The notes beneath the pieces are model-generated. The model was not told where the DNA came from, ran no database searches, and worked only from the letters and a program-made list of their open reading frames with translations. A DNA stretch of 64,000 nt from Coprinus comatus (Eukaryota > Basidiomycota > Agaricomycetes > Agaricales > Agaricaceae), in NCBI GenBank assembly GCA_034638255.1, contig JAWPGT010000088.1, positions 1-64,000 of the forward strand, given 5' to 3'. The position numbers and the translations under genes were made by a program. Positions 48,156 to 58,942 of this stretch are shown here, one piece after another (position 1 is the first letter of the stretch; each line of letters starts with the position of its first letter).

Positions 48156-48471
48156 TACAATGTAGCCTGTGACTCGAACCTCCTTGTCAGCCTCGTGGTC
48201 CTCCTAGGAAATTAATTAATACATCTCTTGTCATCATCTACCAACGGAAAAGATTCCCGATCTGACCATTGTACTTGGGCCCGGATGTAAATGTGGAAAA
48301 ATGACGCAAATAACTCCCCAAGTTCTTTCCAGTTATAACTACATCCGATTCTGACGTCAGAGAGCTCTTGGAATCAAAGACAAATTCGTGACCTCTGTCT
48401 TTAAATAATTCTCTAGTTTTTGTGTGTACATTTAGAGTTATGAGGAGCAGACTACACTTACGTGCATCATC

Positions 48472-48789
48472 CTACCAAGTCCAAGCCTCCAAGAACTTGG
48501 CACAGGCGTTACAGTAATATGGATCTGTGAAGCCCACAAAATCCACCATTTTGACCATTGCAAGCTCGGATCCATTAGAGATCTTCAACACAGACTCTAA
48601 CTCGGCTGAACCTCTCTTTGCTATCTCTGAGGAAGGGACCTTGAAGTTATTCGATAAGGGCAAGGTGTTCGTCGTTGTAAGAAGTGACGAGGAATCGGAA
48701 CCGGAGGGACTTGGGAAGTGACAAGATACGCACCTATGACCTGTCAAATGAACCAAATGTAACTTGATGTCACGTACAATTCGTAACAT
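48472..48789 (-). CDS. Small ORF with two CxxC motifs, 105 aa
   Basis: The frame from ATG 48789 encodes CVSC (about residues 20-23) and YCNAC near the C-terminus, separated by a Ser-rich and then SAELESVLKISNGSELAMV segment; the two pairs could form a zinc site. A degraded relative lies on the opposite strand at 57868-58080 (VKLESVSKVSEFSNGSKLVM), so the ORF belongs to the second inverted duplication. The start lies 15 bp upstream of the U6 coding start on the other strand, meaning their promoters overlap. Expression is unproven. Confidence 0.35.
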   Translation of the reverse strand: MLRIVRDIKLHLVHLTGHRCVSCHFPSPSGSDSSSLLTTTNTLPLSNNFKVPSSEIAKRGSAELESVLKISNGSELAMVKMVDFVGFTDPYYCNACAKFLEAWTW

Positions 48790-48827
48790 TACATATTGTT
48801 AATGTCCCCTTCGGGGTGACATACGAA

Positions 48828-48858
<31 letters not shown>

Positions 48859-48936
48859 GGCCCCTGCACAAGGATGACACGCTTTTCCGGAGTGGTAGAC
48901 CTACGGGTCTCAATATTTATTTTATTTTTTCTCATA
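48743..48936 (+). repeat. U6-containing inverted duplicate, left copy (194 bp)
   Basis: From GTCAAATGAACC to TTCTCATA this segment is near-identical to the reverse complement of 57213-57406; I saw one difference (ACATATTG versus ACATTTTG, just upstream of U6). Similarity ends sharply on both sides. Confidence 0.85.
48804..48910 (+). ncRNA. U6: U6 spliceosomal snRNA, copy 1
   Basis: The segment holds the invariant U6 core ATTGGAACGATACAGAGAAG, including the ACAGAGA box that pairs with the 5' splice site, then TTAGCATGGCCCCTGC and AAGGATGACACGC. The 5' end folds as GTCCCCTTCGGGGTGAC. One base in the core differs from the common form (CTGCACAAGG rather than CTGCGCAAGG), shared by both copies. 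A T-rich stretch ending in T6 at about 48924-48930 fits Pol III termination, so the exact 3' end is uncertain by some 20 nt. Functional U6 acts in the spliceosome catalytic centre. Confidence 0.92.
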
Positions 48937-48949
48937 GTTGTTTTTGATA

Positions 48950-50620
48950 CATTCCTAGATCTTCTTCTCGTGCAGGAGGACTTTATTTCTCTTCAATCAT
49001 AAAAACAAAAACAATCTATTGAAAGCTTTCTACATGAACTATACAATATCAAGTATATAACCTTGCTCCGTTCCAAAATTCACAAACACAAATGTCCTTT
49101 CCCCTATTCAATCGGTTATCTTCGTAAAAATAAACGGAGAGGATTTGAAGTCAACAATAGGTATATACATTTTCCTTGACACCGAATTTGTACATTTCAG
49201 TTCAATTCTAAGAGTATATCACCAGACAACCCTGGATCGCTTCCGACAATGAATGAAGTACGGTATTTTACGAAATAGTTTCTCATGAGGGCAAGCCTCT
49301 GTTTTAACATATATCTGTTGTTTGAGTTCTAGGTGTCTGATATATCATTGTCAAGAGATTTGCGTCCAAATAGGCTTCTTTTCCGTGTCTGAATCCTATA
49401 AGGTCTATTTTATAAATAAATCCCTGCAAGCCGTGTACTAATGACAAGAGATTCACTGCATCAGCTTGATGTTGGGAAATACTAGTACATATGACTCGTA
49501 ACAACTTACCTAGTTTCGCCTTGACGGTGGTACACATGGCCAAACGGAAAGGCAGCTTTTCTTGCAAAGGATCAATCCAATATGCGAAGCGATATCTTTC
49601 ATCATGCATCATCACAACTTCATCTTGGACTAGATCAATTGACAACGATTAATTTCTGTTTGCGGTGAGAATCCAGATAGAAGCTGTATAATTTTCCACC
49701 CATACCACTTGTAATCAATCATCTACTACCGGGCAATAGTTCTGCGAATTGGGGATTAGGAATTAAGAGAAAGTTGGAGCAGGGGAGCGACAATTGTTAA
49801 TGGCCAGAGTCAGTGCAAATCCTTGATCGTTCGATTAGTTGTGTACGATGCACACTCTCACATTTATACTCTCCTTGGAGTTGGTACGAACCCCCATTAC
49901 TGCTGTGACCACCACCACTTGACGCTATTTTAGAGCTTCAATTTAGTAGCCACGTCCGGCTGGTTAGTTAATGAACCAACGTCAGGACACGTCGCACCAC
50001 CTAGAACTCGGGCGAGTTATTCATGATTTTCTGTACAGGTTATATTACAACTTTTCTGCCTTGACTTTTCATTGCTTTCGCATCACATTGTTCAACTTTA
50101 TCTACTACTTTAATTCATTGCATTTGCATCCATATGCTCTCTTGTTCCATGATTTATCTGAGACTTACTGACGTACAAGGTGACACTTCAGTCAGTACCA
50201 ACGGGTTAATGTTTCAAGAAAGAACTTGAACTGAGTTGGTACTCCCCGAGAGCTAATAGGATTTTATTCTTTATCTCAATGCAAAGGCTTGATATATTGC
50301 AACCAGAGATTGCAACCGCTTAGTATTGAACGCGATAAAAATAGAAACTAGTGAGATTTAACCTGGCCCTGCAATGTGCATGTGGACTAAGGAACAAGTC
50401 ACCCTTCGATGGCCTCAATGCTTTCTTTGTGATTTAAACTCGCTTCGGCTGCTTCATGCGATCGAAGAAGCTTAATTATTTGTTTTCATCATGATAAACA
50501 TTTCATTCAATTCAATTGTCCCGAATTAGGCAGATGTTGTGGAACTAACGCGGTCACATGACCGAAATATGAAGGGCGCGTGAGTATCAGGGGCGCTTGT
50601 ACTGTTGGATTGATGCCAGA
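48950..50620. other. Mostly gene-free interval
   Basis: Only a short minus frame (49304-49612, annotated separately) has any protein-like look. The rest up to the SAP-domain gene shows no supported feature. Confidence 0.4.
49304..49612 (-). CDS. Doubtful small ORF
   Basis: A 102-residue frame beginning MMHDERYRFAYWIDPLQEKL has protein-like composition, and a GTAAGT donor occurs at about 49508, but no acceptor restores phase with the downstream part. No motif or relative is recognised, so this is a weak candidate. Confidence 0.2.
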   Translation of the reverse strand: MMHDERYRFAYWIDPLQEKLPFRLAMCTTVKAKLGKLLRVICTSISQHQADAVNLLSLVHGLQGFIYKIDLIGFRHGKEAYLDANLLTMIYQTPRTQTTDIC

Positions 50621-53600
50621 ATGTCGGAAACCACTGAAATTCTGTTTAACAGCCCAGCACTTCATTCGCTCAAACGGGACCAGCTAGTAAAGCTCTGCAA
50701 GATCCATTCTATCAAGGCCAATGGCAAGAACGTCGACCTCATCAAACGACTCAAACAGAAAGCCGGTACTCTGCCCAAGGACGACCCTCTCAGCATTGCT
50801 GCGCGCAGTGAAACAGACTCAGACTCCAGCAGTGTAGCCGAATCACCATCGCCAACGAAAAGAGAAAATATATCTGCAGTGGTTCCGGAAGAAGATGCCA
50901 AGGTGACGAAGAATCCGTTGTCGCGCATGAGTGAACAATGGGAGCTTGTAATGGAAAGTATTCCAGAGGTCGATGAAACTGGTTCATCGCAGGGTACAAT
51001 TTCCCATCGTTCTGGAGAATTTGGAACCGGAGGCTCTAAATGTACGACTTCCATCAACTTGATTTCATTACCAACCTCTAATTTAATTTTTCTTCATTAC
51101 AGCTGTTGGTTCTTCTCTGAAGGCAATCGCAACGTCACTTGGTCTTAAGCGGAACACCCACGGAAAACATCCATCGATAGGGTCATCTTCATCCAAATCA
51201 TCCTCCAAACCACCATCGACCACACATGAACCGAATTCTGAATCTACACCGCAACTAACCGCAGACGAACTTGCGCTTACCCAGCATTCCTTTCCTCATT
51301 CTTCCGCCAACCCTGGGTTTATTTCTCTGAACGACGATTCCCCTTCTGCCGCCGCACCAGGAAAATACAAACGAATGTCAACAGAACCGTTACCTGGATG
51401 TTCATCTCGTCCAGGTATACCTGCTCCTTCTGAAGCTCGATTGAGTATGGGTTATGGTTTTGGTGCTGTTTCAACACCAATGAAACAACAACCTACAACT
51501 ACCATTCGTCTTGTTTCAAATCCAGGCACAAACAATACTGGTTTATCTGGAGAAAATATCTTCCAAACACCGCGATTGAAACCTCTTACGACGAGTTTTG
51601 ATCTTCTTATGAGTCCTGGCGGACCTTCTACTTCTCGAAATGCTGGAAACTTTTGGGCACCTGAAAAAAGGAACTTCGAAAGTCTTTATCCGACCTTGAC
51701 GGCTAATGATCTTGCTCCTGGAGTTCCTTCTAGTCCTAATAAACCTTCCGATTTGGATATGGATACTGATACTGATACCGATAAAGTCGACGTCAACGAT
51801 ACTGGCAATAATAATACCAATAACAATGGCAACGGTAACGGGGAAGAGGAAGGGGAAGGGAATACTTCTAGAAACGTACCTGAGAATGGTATTAGTACTT
51901 TGAATGCGGCAGCAATGATAATGGCCTCTCAAACCCCGACTCGTTCTCGTTCTCATTCCAAATCGAATTCACTATCATCACATAAATCCCCTTCTTCATT
52001 TATTTTTGGATCACCGGATCCAAAACATAATGTTTCGAATAACGAATTTCGAACTGCTGCTTCGAGTGTTTTGGAAGAAATGAATAAACGATTACAGGCT
52101 TCTGGTGTTCAAGGACTTAGTTCTGATATCATCAGTAATTTAAATCCTGGAATGCATACAAAGGAAGATGTGGAAAAGATGCAGAGGGATGTGAAACCTT
52201 TACCTTCGAGATTGAGTGGTGTAGGTTTAGGGAAAGGAGAGATAACGAAGAAATTTGATGATGTACATGATGCAGAGTTCCAAAAAATGGAAGGTATTGA
52301 TGGATTGGTGAAAAGAAAGATGGAGAAAGTGGAAATTGGGAAGAAGAGAAAGTCGAGTGTGTTGAATGAGGATAACACTAGTAACCTTGGTCTTGGTGGT
52401 AATGGACCTAGAAGACCGAAAACTGGACCTGGTGCCGTTAAGAATCTTGGTATGGGCGTTCGTGTTGGTTCAAAAGGAAGTATAGGAGGTGGAAGAACTA
52501 GTGGGTCGACTAGAGTTATTAGTAATGGGAGACGTGGTATGGCTATACCTGGCGGATTTGGTGATGATGATAATATAGAGGAAGATGATAATATGGATGG
52601 TGTTGAGGAAGGGGAGGGTGTAATGATGACTGTGGATGAAGAACGTGAAAGAGGAGGTAAAAGAATTAAGATTGATCCTGAAGCTCAAACACAAACACAA
52701 GCTCAGGATAAAAAGAACAAGGAAGGGGAAGAGAATGATGTGGATATGGAGGTTGATAACCAAACCGAAGATCAGAAAGTCGAAGAAGGGAAGAGAGAAA
52801 GAGAACGTCAAGTTATTAAACGAAAATTGGAAATGAGCAGAGCGAAAAGAAGAAGTTCGGCTGTTGGTGTTGGCGCTGCTGCTGCTGCTGCAAGGAGAAA
52901 AAGTGCAGCTAGAGCTAGTGCTGTTAATGCTAATGGTCTGTACTCTATTTCTTTGCCGTTTTCTTTCTTTGGCCTTTTTAATTTTCTATGGCCACACATA
53001 CACTTTACTACACATTTTGATTGCGGCGCTCTCTCAGGGGTAACAGGATGCTGACTCTTCTCGTTTTCTTTTCTGGTTCTTTTCTTGTTCGCCTTTTGTG
53101 GCGGGTCTTAGGTGCTAAAGCTAAAGCTGCAGGACGTTTCGCGTTCTTGACTTCTGCCAAGAATTTAGTCACTAGCGTTTGGAATCGAGGTAAACCAACA
53201 GCCGCCCCTCCCACTACTACTACTCGTGTTCCAGCCTCATCCACAATGCCGAATAAAGATAAAGCGGGAACGTCGGCAGCGGCAACGGCAAAGAAACCTA
53301 CGGTATCAAAGAAAGCTAGTACGACTGGTTTCGCACCAACACGCAGTGTTAATGGTGCGGCAAGTTCGGGTTCCATGGTCAACGGTAACGGAACCGCCGG
53401 GGCAGGTGGTAGTCGACTATCAGTTGCTCAAAATCAAGGTCAAGGTTTAAAAGCTTCAGCTTCTTTAGGGAGGTCTAGGTCTCCTATACCTCCGTCTTTC
53501 ACTTTCAACCTTGGGACGACCGGTACTGGGGTAAATGGTCATAAAAGAACAGGAAGTAATAGTTCTGTTGCTTCTAGTAGAATGGGTTCAGGAACTGCTG

Positions 53601-54757
53601 GTGTTAGTGTGAAATCGAGGATGTCGACGGCTACAGGTGCTGGTGTCGGAAGTATGGGAGTGAAGGTTGGGAGTGGGAGTGGAAGTGGAAGTGGAGCTTC
53701 TACTGTTGCTTCAAGGTTGAGTACGATGGGAAGCTCGAGGTTGTTTGCTCCTACCGCTAGTTCATTGGCTAAAATGAAGAAACCCGAATCTTTCTCAAAC
53801 TCAAATCCCACCACGGCGACTACTACTGCGACAACTGCTACCGCTACTGCTGCTACAACATCTAATACCAGTAATACGAATGGAATCGCAGCCATGCCAT
53901 CAACTTCTGCATCGATAGGAGGTGTCGGAGGCGGCATTGGGAAAAAGAAGAAAGCGTCACTTTTGGGAGCTATTACTAATAGTCCAAAAGTTCAAATGCA
54001 TAGGAGAGGAACGAGTGGAGGTACAATTGGATTTGGAGTTGGTTCTCCTAGGATTTCTCAACAACCACAACGACAACTTCATACGATTCTCTCACCAACC
54101 TCAACTTCTTCAAATGCTAATGCTTTGGCTACACCTAGACCCGGAAAGATTTTCAGTAAACCTATTATGAATCCTCGTGGATCTAGTATTCCGGTATTGG
54201 CGTCCTTGTCAAGTAAAGGTGTTGATGAGGAAGGAAATAAAATCGCGGGTGCTACTGCAACTACCGCTTCTGATACGGGAAGTGTACCTTTCAAACAACG
54301 GTCTCTCACTGGTAGGAAACCAAGAATCTCGAGGTCGAAAATTATTGCAAAGTTAGCTTCACAAAGAGAAGCTGCTGCTTCTTCATCCTCATCTGGTATT
54401 TATGGTACTACCAATACCAATGATAAATTCGACGCAAACAAACAACCCAGTGGACATGCTAGGAATGGGACAGGTACTATGAGGATTGCTTCGGGATCTG
54501 GGATTATGAAGGCTAGAGTACCAAGTGGTGGTGGATTTAGACCTAGGAGAAGAACTAGATCGAGTGTTGGGGCGGGTGCTAAGGGTAGTATTGGCGGTGG
54601 TGCGCCAATAAAAGGAAGAGTGGTTAGTGCTGGTGGTAAAGAGAGAAATGTACTTGCAAGTGCGAAAAGGAGAGTTAGACAAAGTGAAGTTGCGAGAAGG
54701 AGAAGTAGAGTTAGTGGTGGGAGTGGTGTTGGAATTGGGATTGGAGCGGATTCTTAA
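50621..54757 (+). CDS. SAP-domain protein, large and basic (NuSAP-like architecture)
   Basis: Three exons, 50621-51041, 51103-52935 and 53112-54757, close in phase to 1,299 aa. The N-terminus carries a SAP motif at about 13-48 (LHSLKRDQLVKLCKIHSIKA, then GKNVDLIKRLKQKA), a DNA-binding helix-turn-helix. The rest is disordered: Ser/Pro-rich, an acidic DMDTDTDTDK patch, ENIFQTPRLKP, a Lys/Arg-rich region with KRKLEMSRAKRRSSAVG, Gly/Ser-rich basic repeats, and a C-terminal KRRVRQSEVARRRSR. A SAP domain followed by long basic tracts recalls nucleolar and spindle-associated NuSAP proteins, but that is inference from architecture only. Likely nuclear or chromatin-associated. I chose ATG 50621 as the first ATG before the SAP motif. 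Confidence 0.78.
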
Positions 54758-55424
54758 AACAAGTTAAAAATTAAAACACTCAAAAAAGGTGGCCGGACGT
54801 TGGGTCGAGAAATTGTTTGTAAGTGAACATAAATAAGGGACCTGGTGTCTCTACTATGTTACTTGAACGTATAGATGGTGTTTGACACACTCGTATCGGG
54901 TTCTTTTATGGTTTGTTCCTATATTATGCCTCCCACTTGTTCTTGTGAACTATTTTTTTTTTTCATCTTTTGGCTCCATTGATTCTTGATATATACTACG
55001 ATTTAAAGGGATAATGAGGTAGTGCGAAGGTTGGTGTTGACGTTGATGTTGTGAGATATGATTAGTAGGAACGTTAAAGAGACTCGTTTTTTGTAACAGT
55101 AGTAACAAGTTATGCGTATGCAAATGGACAATAGTATGCTTTCTTTTCTTGTTCTTTTGAATATACTCGAAGATTATAATATATACGCACAAGATCCCCT
55201 AAATTGGAGTACTATGAGCGTGGTCAAGTACGTCCAGTTACTTGGGTTTACCTTATTACTCCTGAACTCTAGTATAACCACACGAGGCACTGAGAATCGT
55301 GATCCGAAGTCGAAGAGGTGTGCGAATATCCAATTGTAGGCCAAAACAGCCCCTATCCGATCAATCATGTATATGGAGATGGCCAACCTCGAACGATAAC
55401 GTTTCTTGTCCTTCTACTACCACC
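54758..55424. other. Interval between SAP-domain gene and URC4-like gene
   Basis: Contains the 3' end of the SAP-domain gene and the 5' flank of the URC4-like gene. No other gene is supported. Confidence 0.4.
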
Positions 55425-57098
55425 ATGAATATTCTCGGAGAGCTCACCCCTCAAGCCAAGGCAGCGTACTTGCGTACATTACCAGCAATTCGTGAACGCT
55501 GTTCTAAAGTCTACGATCTTGCCACGAAAGGCAAACTTCAATATTTCGACTATCATCCCGGAAAGGAGGCGGATGTTGCTACATATTGTTTGAACATTAT
55601 TAAGGTAATTTTCTGTGTATAATGTAAGAGATCTACGATGTGGAACTGACTACGAGGCGATGTTTAGAGAGACTATAATTCCGATCCGGCTAACGCAAGT
55701 TTCCAAGTTCCGCTTTTTTCGCCTTGGATGTATCAGGTCTGATCATTATTCCGCTATCATAGATTCAACCACATGGTCGTTGGCGTCATCTAGATGCAGG
55801 TCTTGCTCGCGTTGAACCTTTGGCCGATAAATGGTCCTCTGATATCGATGTGAAGGAGAAAGCACGTCGCCTAGTGGATCTTTTCCTTGTCTCTGTTCTT
55901 CTTGATGCTGGTGCAGGAAATGAATGGAAGTATACTGAACCTGGGACAGGAAAGACGCTTGGTAGATCGGAAGGATTGGGAGTTGCAAGTATTCATATGT
56001 TCCAAGATGGATTCTTCTCTAGCGATCCGAACCAGCCATACCGTGTTGATGGTAAGTTATTCCAACATAATATAATCCTTCATTTTACTCATCAGTATGT
56101 CTCTAGCTGCTGGCTTGGCCAAGATAACTACTGAGCGCGTTGCGGCCGCTATGCAAGTAACCAAATCTAATCCAATGACCGGTCTGGAAGGCCGTACTTC
56201 TCTCCTATACAATCTCAGCAAGGCTCTTACTGCGAGCCCTATATTCTTTGGAGCCGAAGGCAGACCAGGAAATCTTGTTGGTGTGTGCACAACAACTCGC
56301 GACCTTTCACTTGCTTAATGTTTTACAATAGACTTCCTTGAATCGCAATCATTACCAACCTCTCCACGAACTGTACCCCTATCAGCCCTCTGGACAGCAC
56401 TTCTTGATGGGTTGAACCCAATCTGGCCTTCACGTCTTTCTCTTGGAGGTGTTTCATTGGGTGATGTCTGGCCTTGTCCTTCATTAGCTCAATCGACCAC
56501 GTCCTCGATTAACAACGAAGAAAATGACGAGATTCTCGTTCCATTCCACAAATTAACCCAGTGGCTTACTTACAGTCTTGTTGAAGTCTTCCAGAAGACC
56601 TTGGGATGGCAAATTGAAGGATTGGAAAACATGACTGGACTTCCTGAATATCGTAATGGTAAGTTCTTTTCACATATACTTTAATCCGTTTCTAGTTTTG
56701 AACTAATAACTAATTTGTGGTGTAGGTGGCCTTCTTGTAGATTTGGGTGTTTTAACGCTTAGGCCTAATGCTCTCCCAACCGATCCAAAGTCCGGATTAC
56801 CTACAGCAGTGCCATCTCATCCAGCTATTGTCGAATGGCGTGCTATGACAGTTATTGAACTGTAAGTGAATAGTTTACTTCTTTTTTCAGCCCTGCTCAC
56901 GTCTGTCTGCTTGCATTACCTAGGGACCGAATTGCGGATGCCATTAGATCCCAAATGGGACTTACCACTAATGATTTATCACTTGCTCAAGTTTTAGAGG
57001 CTGCTACGTGGAAAGGTGGAAGGGAAATTGCTAAGGAAAAGAGACCTGATACGTGTGGACCTCCTATTGAGATTGAAAGTGATGGAACTGTGTTTTAA
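55425..57098 (+). CDS. URC4: DUF1688/URC4-like uracil catabolism protein
   Basis: The start MNILGELTPQAKAAYLRTLP and the blocks IRERCSKVYDLATKGKLQYF, HGRWRHLDAG, RVEPLADKW, GLGVASIHMFQDGFFSS, NPMTGLEGRTSLLYNLS, RPGNLVDFLE and WRAMTVIELDRIADAIR match my knowledge of the DUF1688 family, which includes yeast Urc4 of the URC uracil-degradation pathway. Introns at 56052-56115, 56281-56331, 56660-56725 and 56862-56923 join in phase, and the stop is at 57098 (GTVF). The region between NIIK (55612) and the acceptor before HGRW (near 55768) does not join cleanly: a middle segment reading CGTDYEA is present but no phase-compatible splice was found. So either a non-canonical site or a lesion exists there. 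Confidence 0.8.
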
Positions 57099-57212
57099 AA
57101 CTTGTAGTAAATAATCAATTTGTATTCCAAATCTTCATATCACATTACTTTCTTTTGCGGATATCAGTTGTATTGTTGAGAACTAGAAAAGATTGCTATG
57201 AACATAAAAAGT

Positions 57213-57290
57213 TATGAGAAAAAATAAAATAAATATTGAGACCCGTAGGTCTACCACTCCGGAAAAGCGTGTCATCCTTGTGCAGGGGCC

Positions 57291-57321
<31 letters not shown>

Positions 57322-57406
57322 TTCGTATGTCACCCCGAAGGGGACATTAACAAAATGTAATGTTACGAATTGTACGTGACATCAAGTTACATTTGGTTCA
57401 TTTGAC
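57213..57406 (-). repeat. U6-containing inverted duplicate, right copy (194 bp)
   Basis: Reverse-complement partner of 48743-48936, with the same sharp limits. Confidence 0.85.
57239..57345 (-). ncRNA. U6: U6 spliceosomal snRNA, copy 2
   Basis: Read on the minus strand, it shows the same core as copy 1 (ACAGAGA box, AGCATGGCCCCTGC, AAGGATGACACGC) and the same 5' hairpin, and I saw no difference within the RNA itself. The 3' T-run also matches. It lies 141 bp beyond the URC4-like stop, on the opposite strand. Its 60 bp of upstream flank are also nearly identical to copy 1, so both may be expressed. Confidence 0.9.
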
Positions 57407-57867
57407 GGGGCGCCTATCAATATCTCTGTGCTTAAGTTCATAAAGAACCTCGACTGCAATTACAATCAGCTGTAACCTCAAGCATTTTAAACTTGAAGCT
57501 TTACCACTTCAAATGGTATGTCTTTGATTATTGGGACAATTGAAGAAAATAAAACAGAAAGAGAAAATAAACTTAAGATAAAGAAGAGAAATCAAGCCCT
57601 CTTTCAGACGTATTTTTTGGACCACACTGTACTGTATACAGTGGCGGATCAATCGATAAGTGAGAGCAAAAAGCAAAAAGCAAAAAAAAAATAATACCAA
57701 GCGGTACTAACCTCTCCTTGGTAATCTCAGGAACACTCATCGCAAGTGTAATAACTTTCCTCTAGTGCTAAGTGCAAGTCATAGAATCAGCATATACTCA
57801 ATTTTTATAAAGGGTTTCAAAGTATAATTACTCACTTGAATCGTCACTTCTTACAATGACGGCCACC
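57407..57867. other. Interval inside right duplication arm
   Basis: About 460 bp lie between the U6 copy and the degraded CxxC ORF; in the left arm the two are adjacent, so this DNA is an insertion here or a deletion there. No gene seen. Confidence 0.4.
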
Positions 57868-58080
57868 TCATAAAATGACTCCAAAGTCCAAATCCCCTTC
57901 CCCCAAGTTGGAAAAGAGAAATTCAGTCAAGTTAGAGTCTGTATCAAAGGTCTCTGAATTCTCTAATGGATCCAAGCTTGTAATGGTGATCGAAAAATCA
58001 TGGATTTTCTGGACTCTGCAGATCCATATTGCCGTAACGTCTATGCCAAGATTTTGGTAGGATGGTACTGCTGTAAGCAT
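57868..58080 (+). pseudogene. Degraded relative of the small CxxC ORF
   Basis: The plus strand reads VKLESVSKVSEFSNGSKLVM, matching the left-arm ORF at 48472-48789. The C-terminal part shifts frame: MDFLDSADPYCRN in one frame corresponds to the YYCNAC end of the left copy, and the second CxxC is lost. The N-terminal CVSC part is not recognisable. Confidence 0.45.
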
Positions 58081-58387
58081 AGCCTGCTCCTCCTAATGCT
58101 AAATGTATACAGAAACTTTGAAGCATCTGACAAAGTGTGGCGGAAACATATACGTTCTCACGTGATCGTACCGTTATCAGATCCTATGTTATCTCCCCGT
58201 TAAATCTTCTTTGTTATGATTCCCTTTGATTACCAAATATGTCGTCTAGTATAAAAAAGGCTTGTAACCCCGTTTTGTATTAGGCAGGCTTTTCTTAAAA
58301 TCCATTACATTGGACTGTTACATCTTGTGGCTTAAGAAACGTTTCGTGTGCACTCACAGTGATTCCTATCACCTGACACCACACAAA
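58081..58387. other. Interval before the MITE
   Basis: No supported feature. Confidence 0.35.
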
Positions 58388-58942
58388 GTCAGACGCAAGG
58401 GGCTGGCAGCGGAGTTTTCCGGTAAAGTAGGGTTCCTTCAAAGGTGGGGGGTGGGTGAATACCCGAGGTCCTGGCTATTTCGCCAGGAAAGGAAAATTCG
58501 TAATGCTGGACTTCGAACACCTAATGTCGGCTACACGTGCGATTCCCAAAATACACTTGGGTCATGTAGTTTCAAATAACACTCCTCTTGCTCACTTTTC
58601 ACTATGTCTGAAACATAAATTTGGAGTTTTAGAACTTATAAAACACATCCTCTAGTGCAAAGCAGTCACAGGTCCGGAAAAAAAGAAATAGGTTAGAATC
58701 AACAGCAGAGGCGGGAGATCTATCTAAGAGAGTCAAACTGGCTGTTGTTTCTGAGGAATAGTGTAGGTAGTGTATGAATTTGTGTAAAACTACAGATAAT
58801 GTTGTGTTATCCGCGTCGCCATCACGAGTGTCCGGAGTCTAATTTCCTTTCTGGGTGAGGACCTCGGGTATTCACCCACCCCCCACCTTTGAAGGAACCC
58901 TACTTTACCGGAAAACTCCGCTGCCAGCCCCTTGGTCAGACA
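58388..58942. mobile_element. hAT-like MITE with 77-bp terminal inverted repeats
   Basis: Perfect 77-bp inverted repeats occupy 58396-58472 and 58858-58934. They start CAAGGGGCTGGCAGCGG, compatible with the hAT end consensus YARNG. The flanks are GTCAGACG (58388-58395) and GTCAGACA (58935-58942), an 8-bp target-site duplication with one mismatch, as in hAT insertions. The 385-bp interior codes nothing recognisable, so it would need a transposase elsewhere. The identical arms suggest recent activity. Confidence 0.8.

Noticed and set aside
48804..57345. One of the U6 copies as a retro-pseudogene
   Set aside because: The duplicated unit includes about 60 bp of 5' flank and the terminator, which a reverse-transcribed RNA would not carry.
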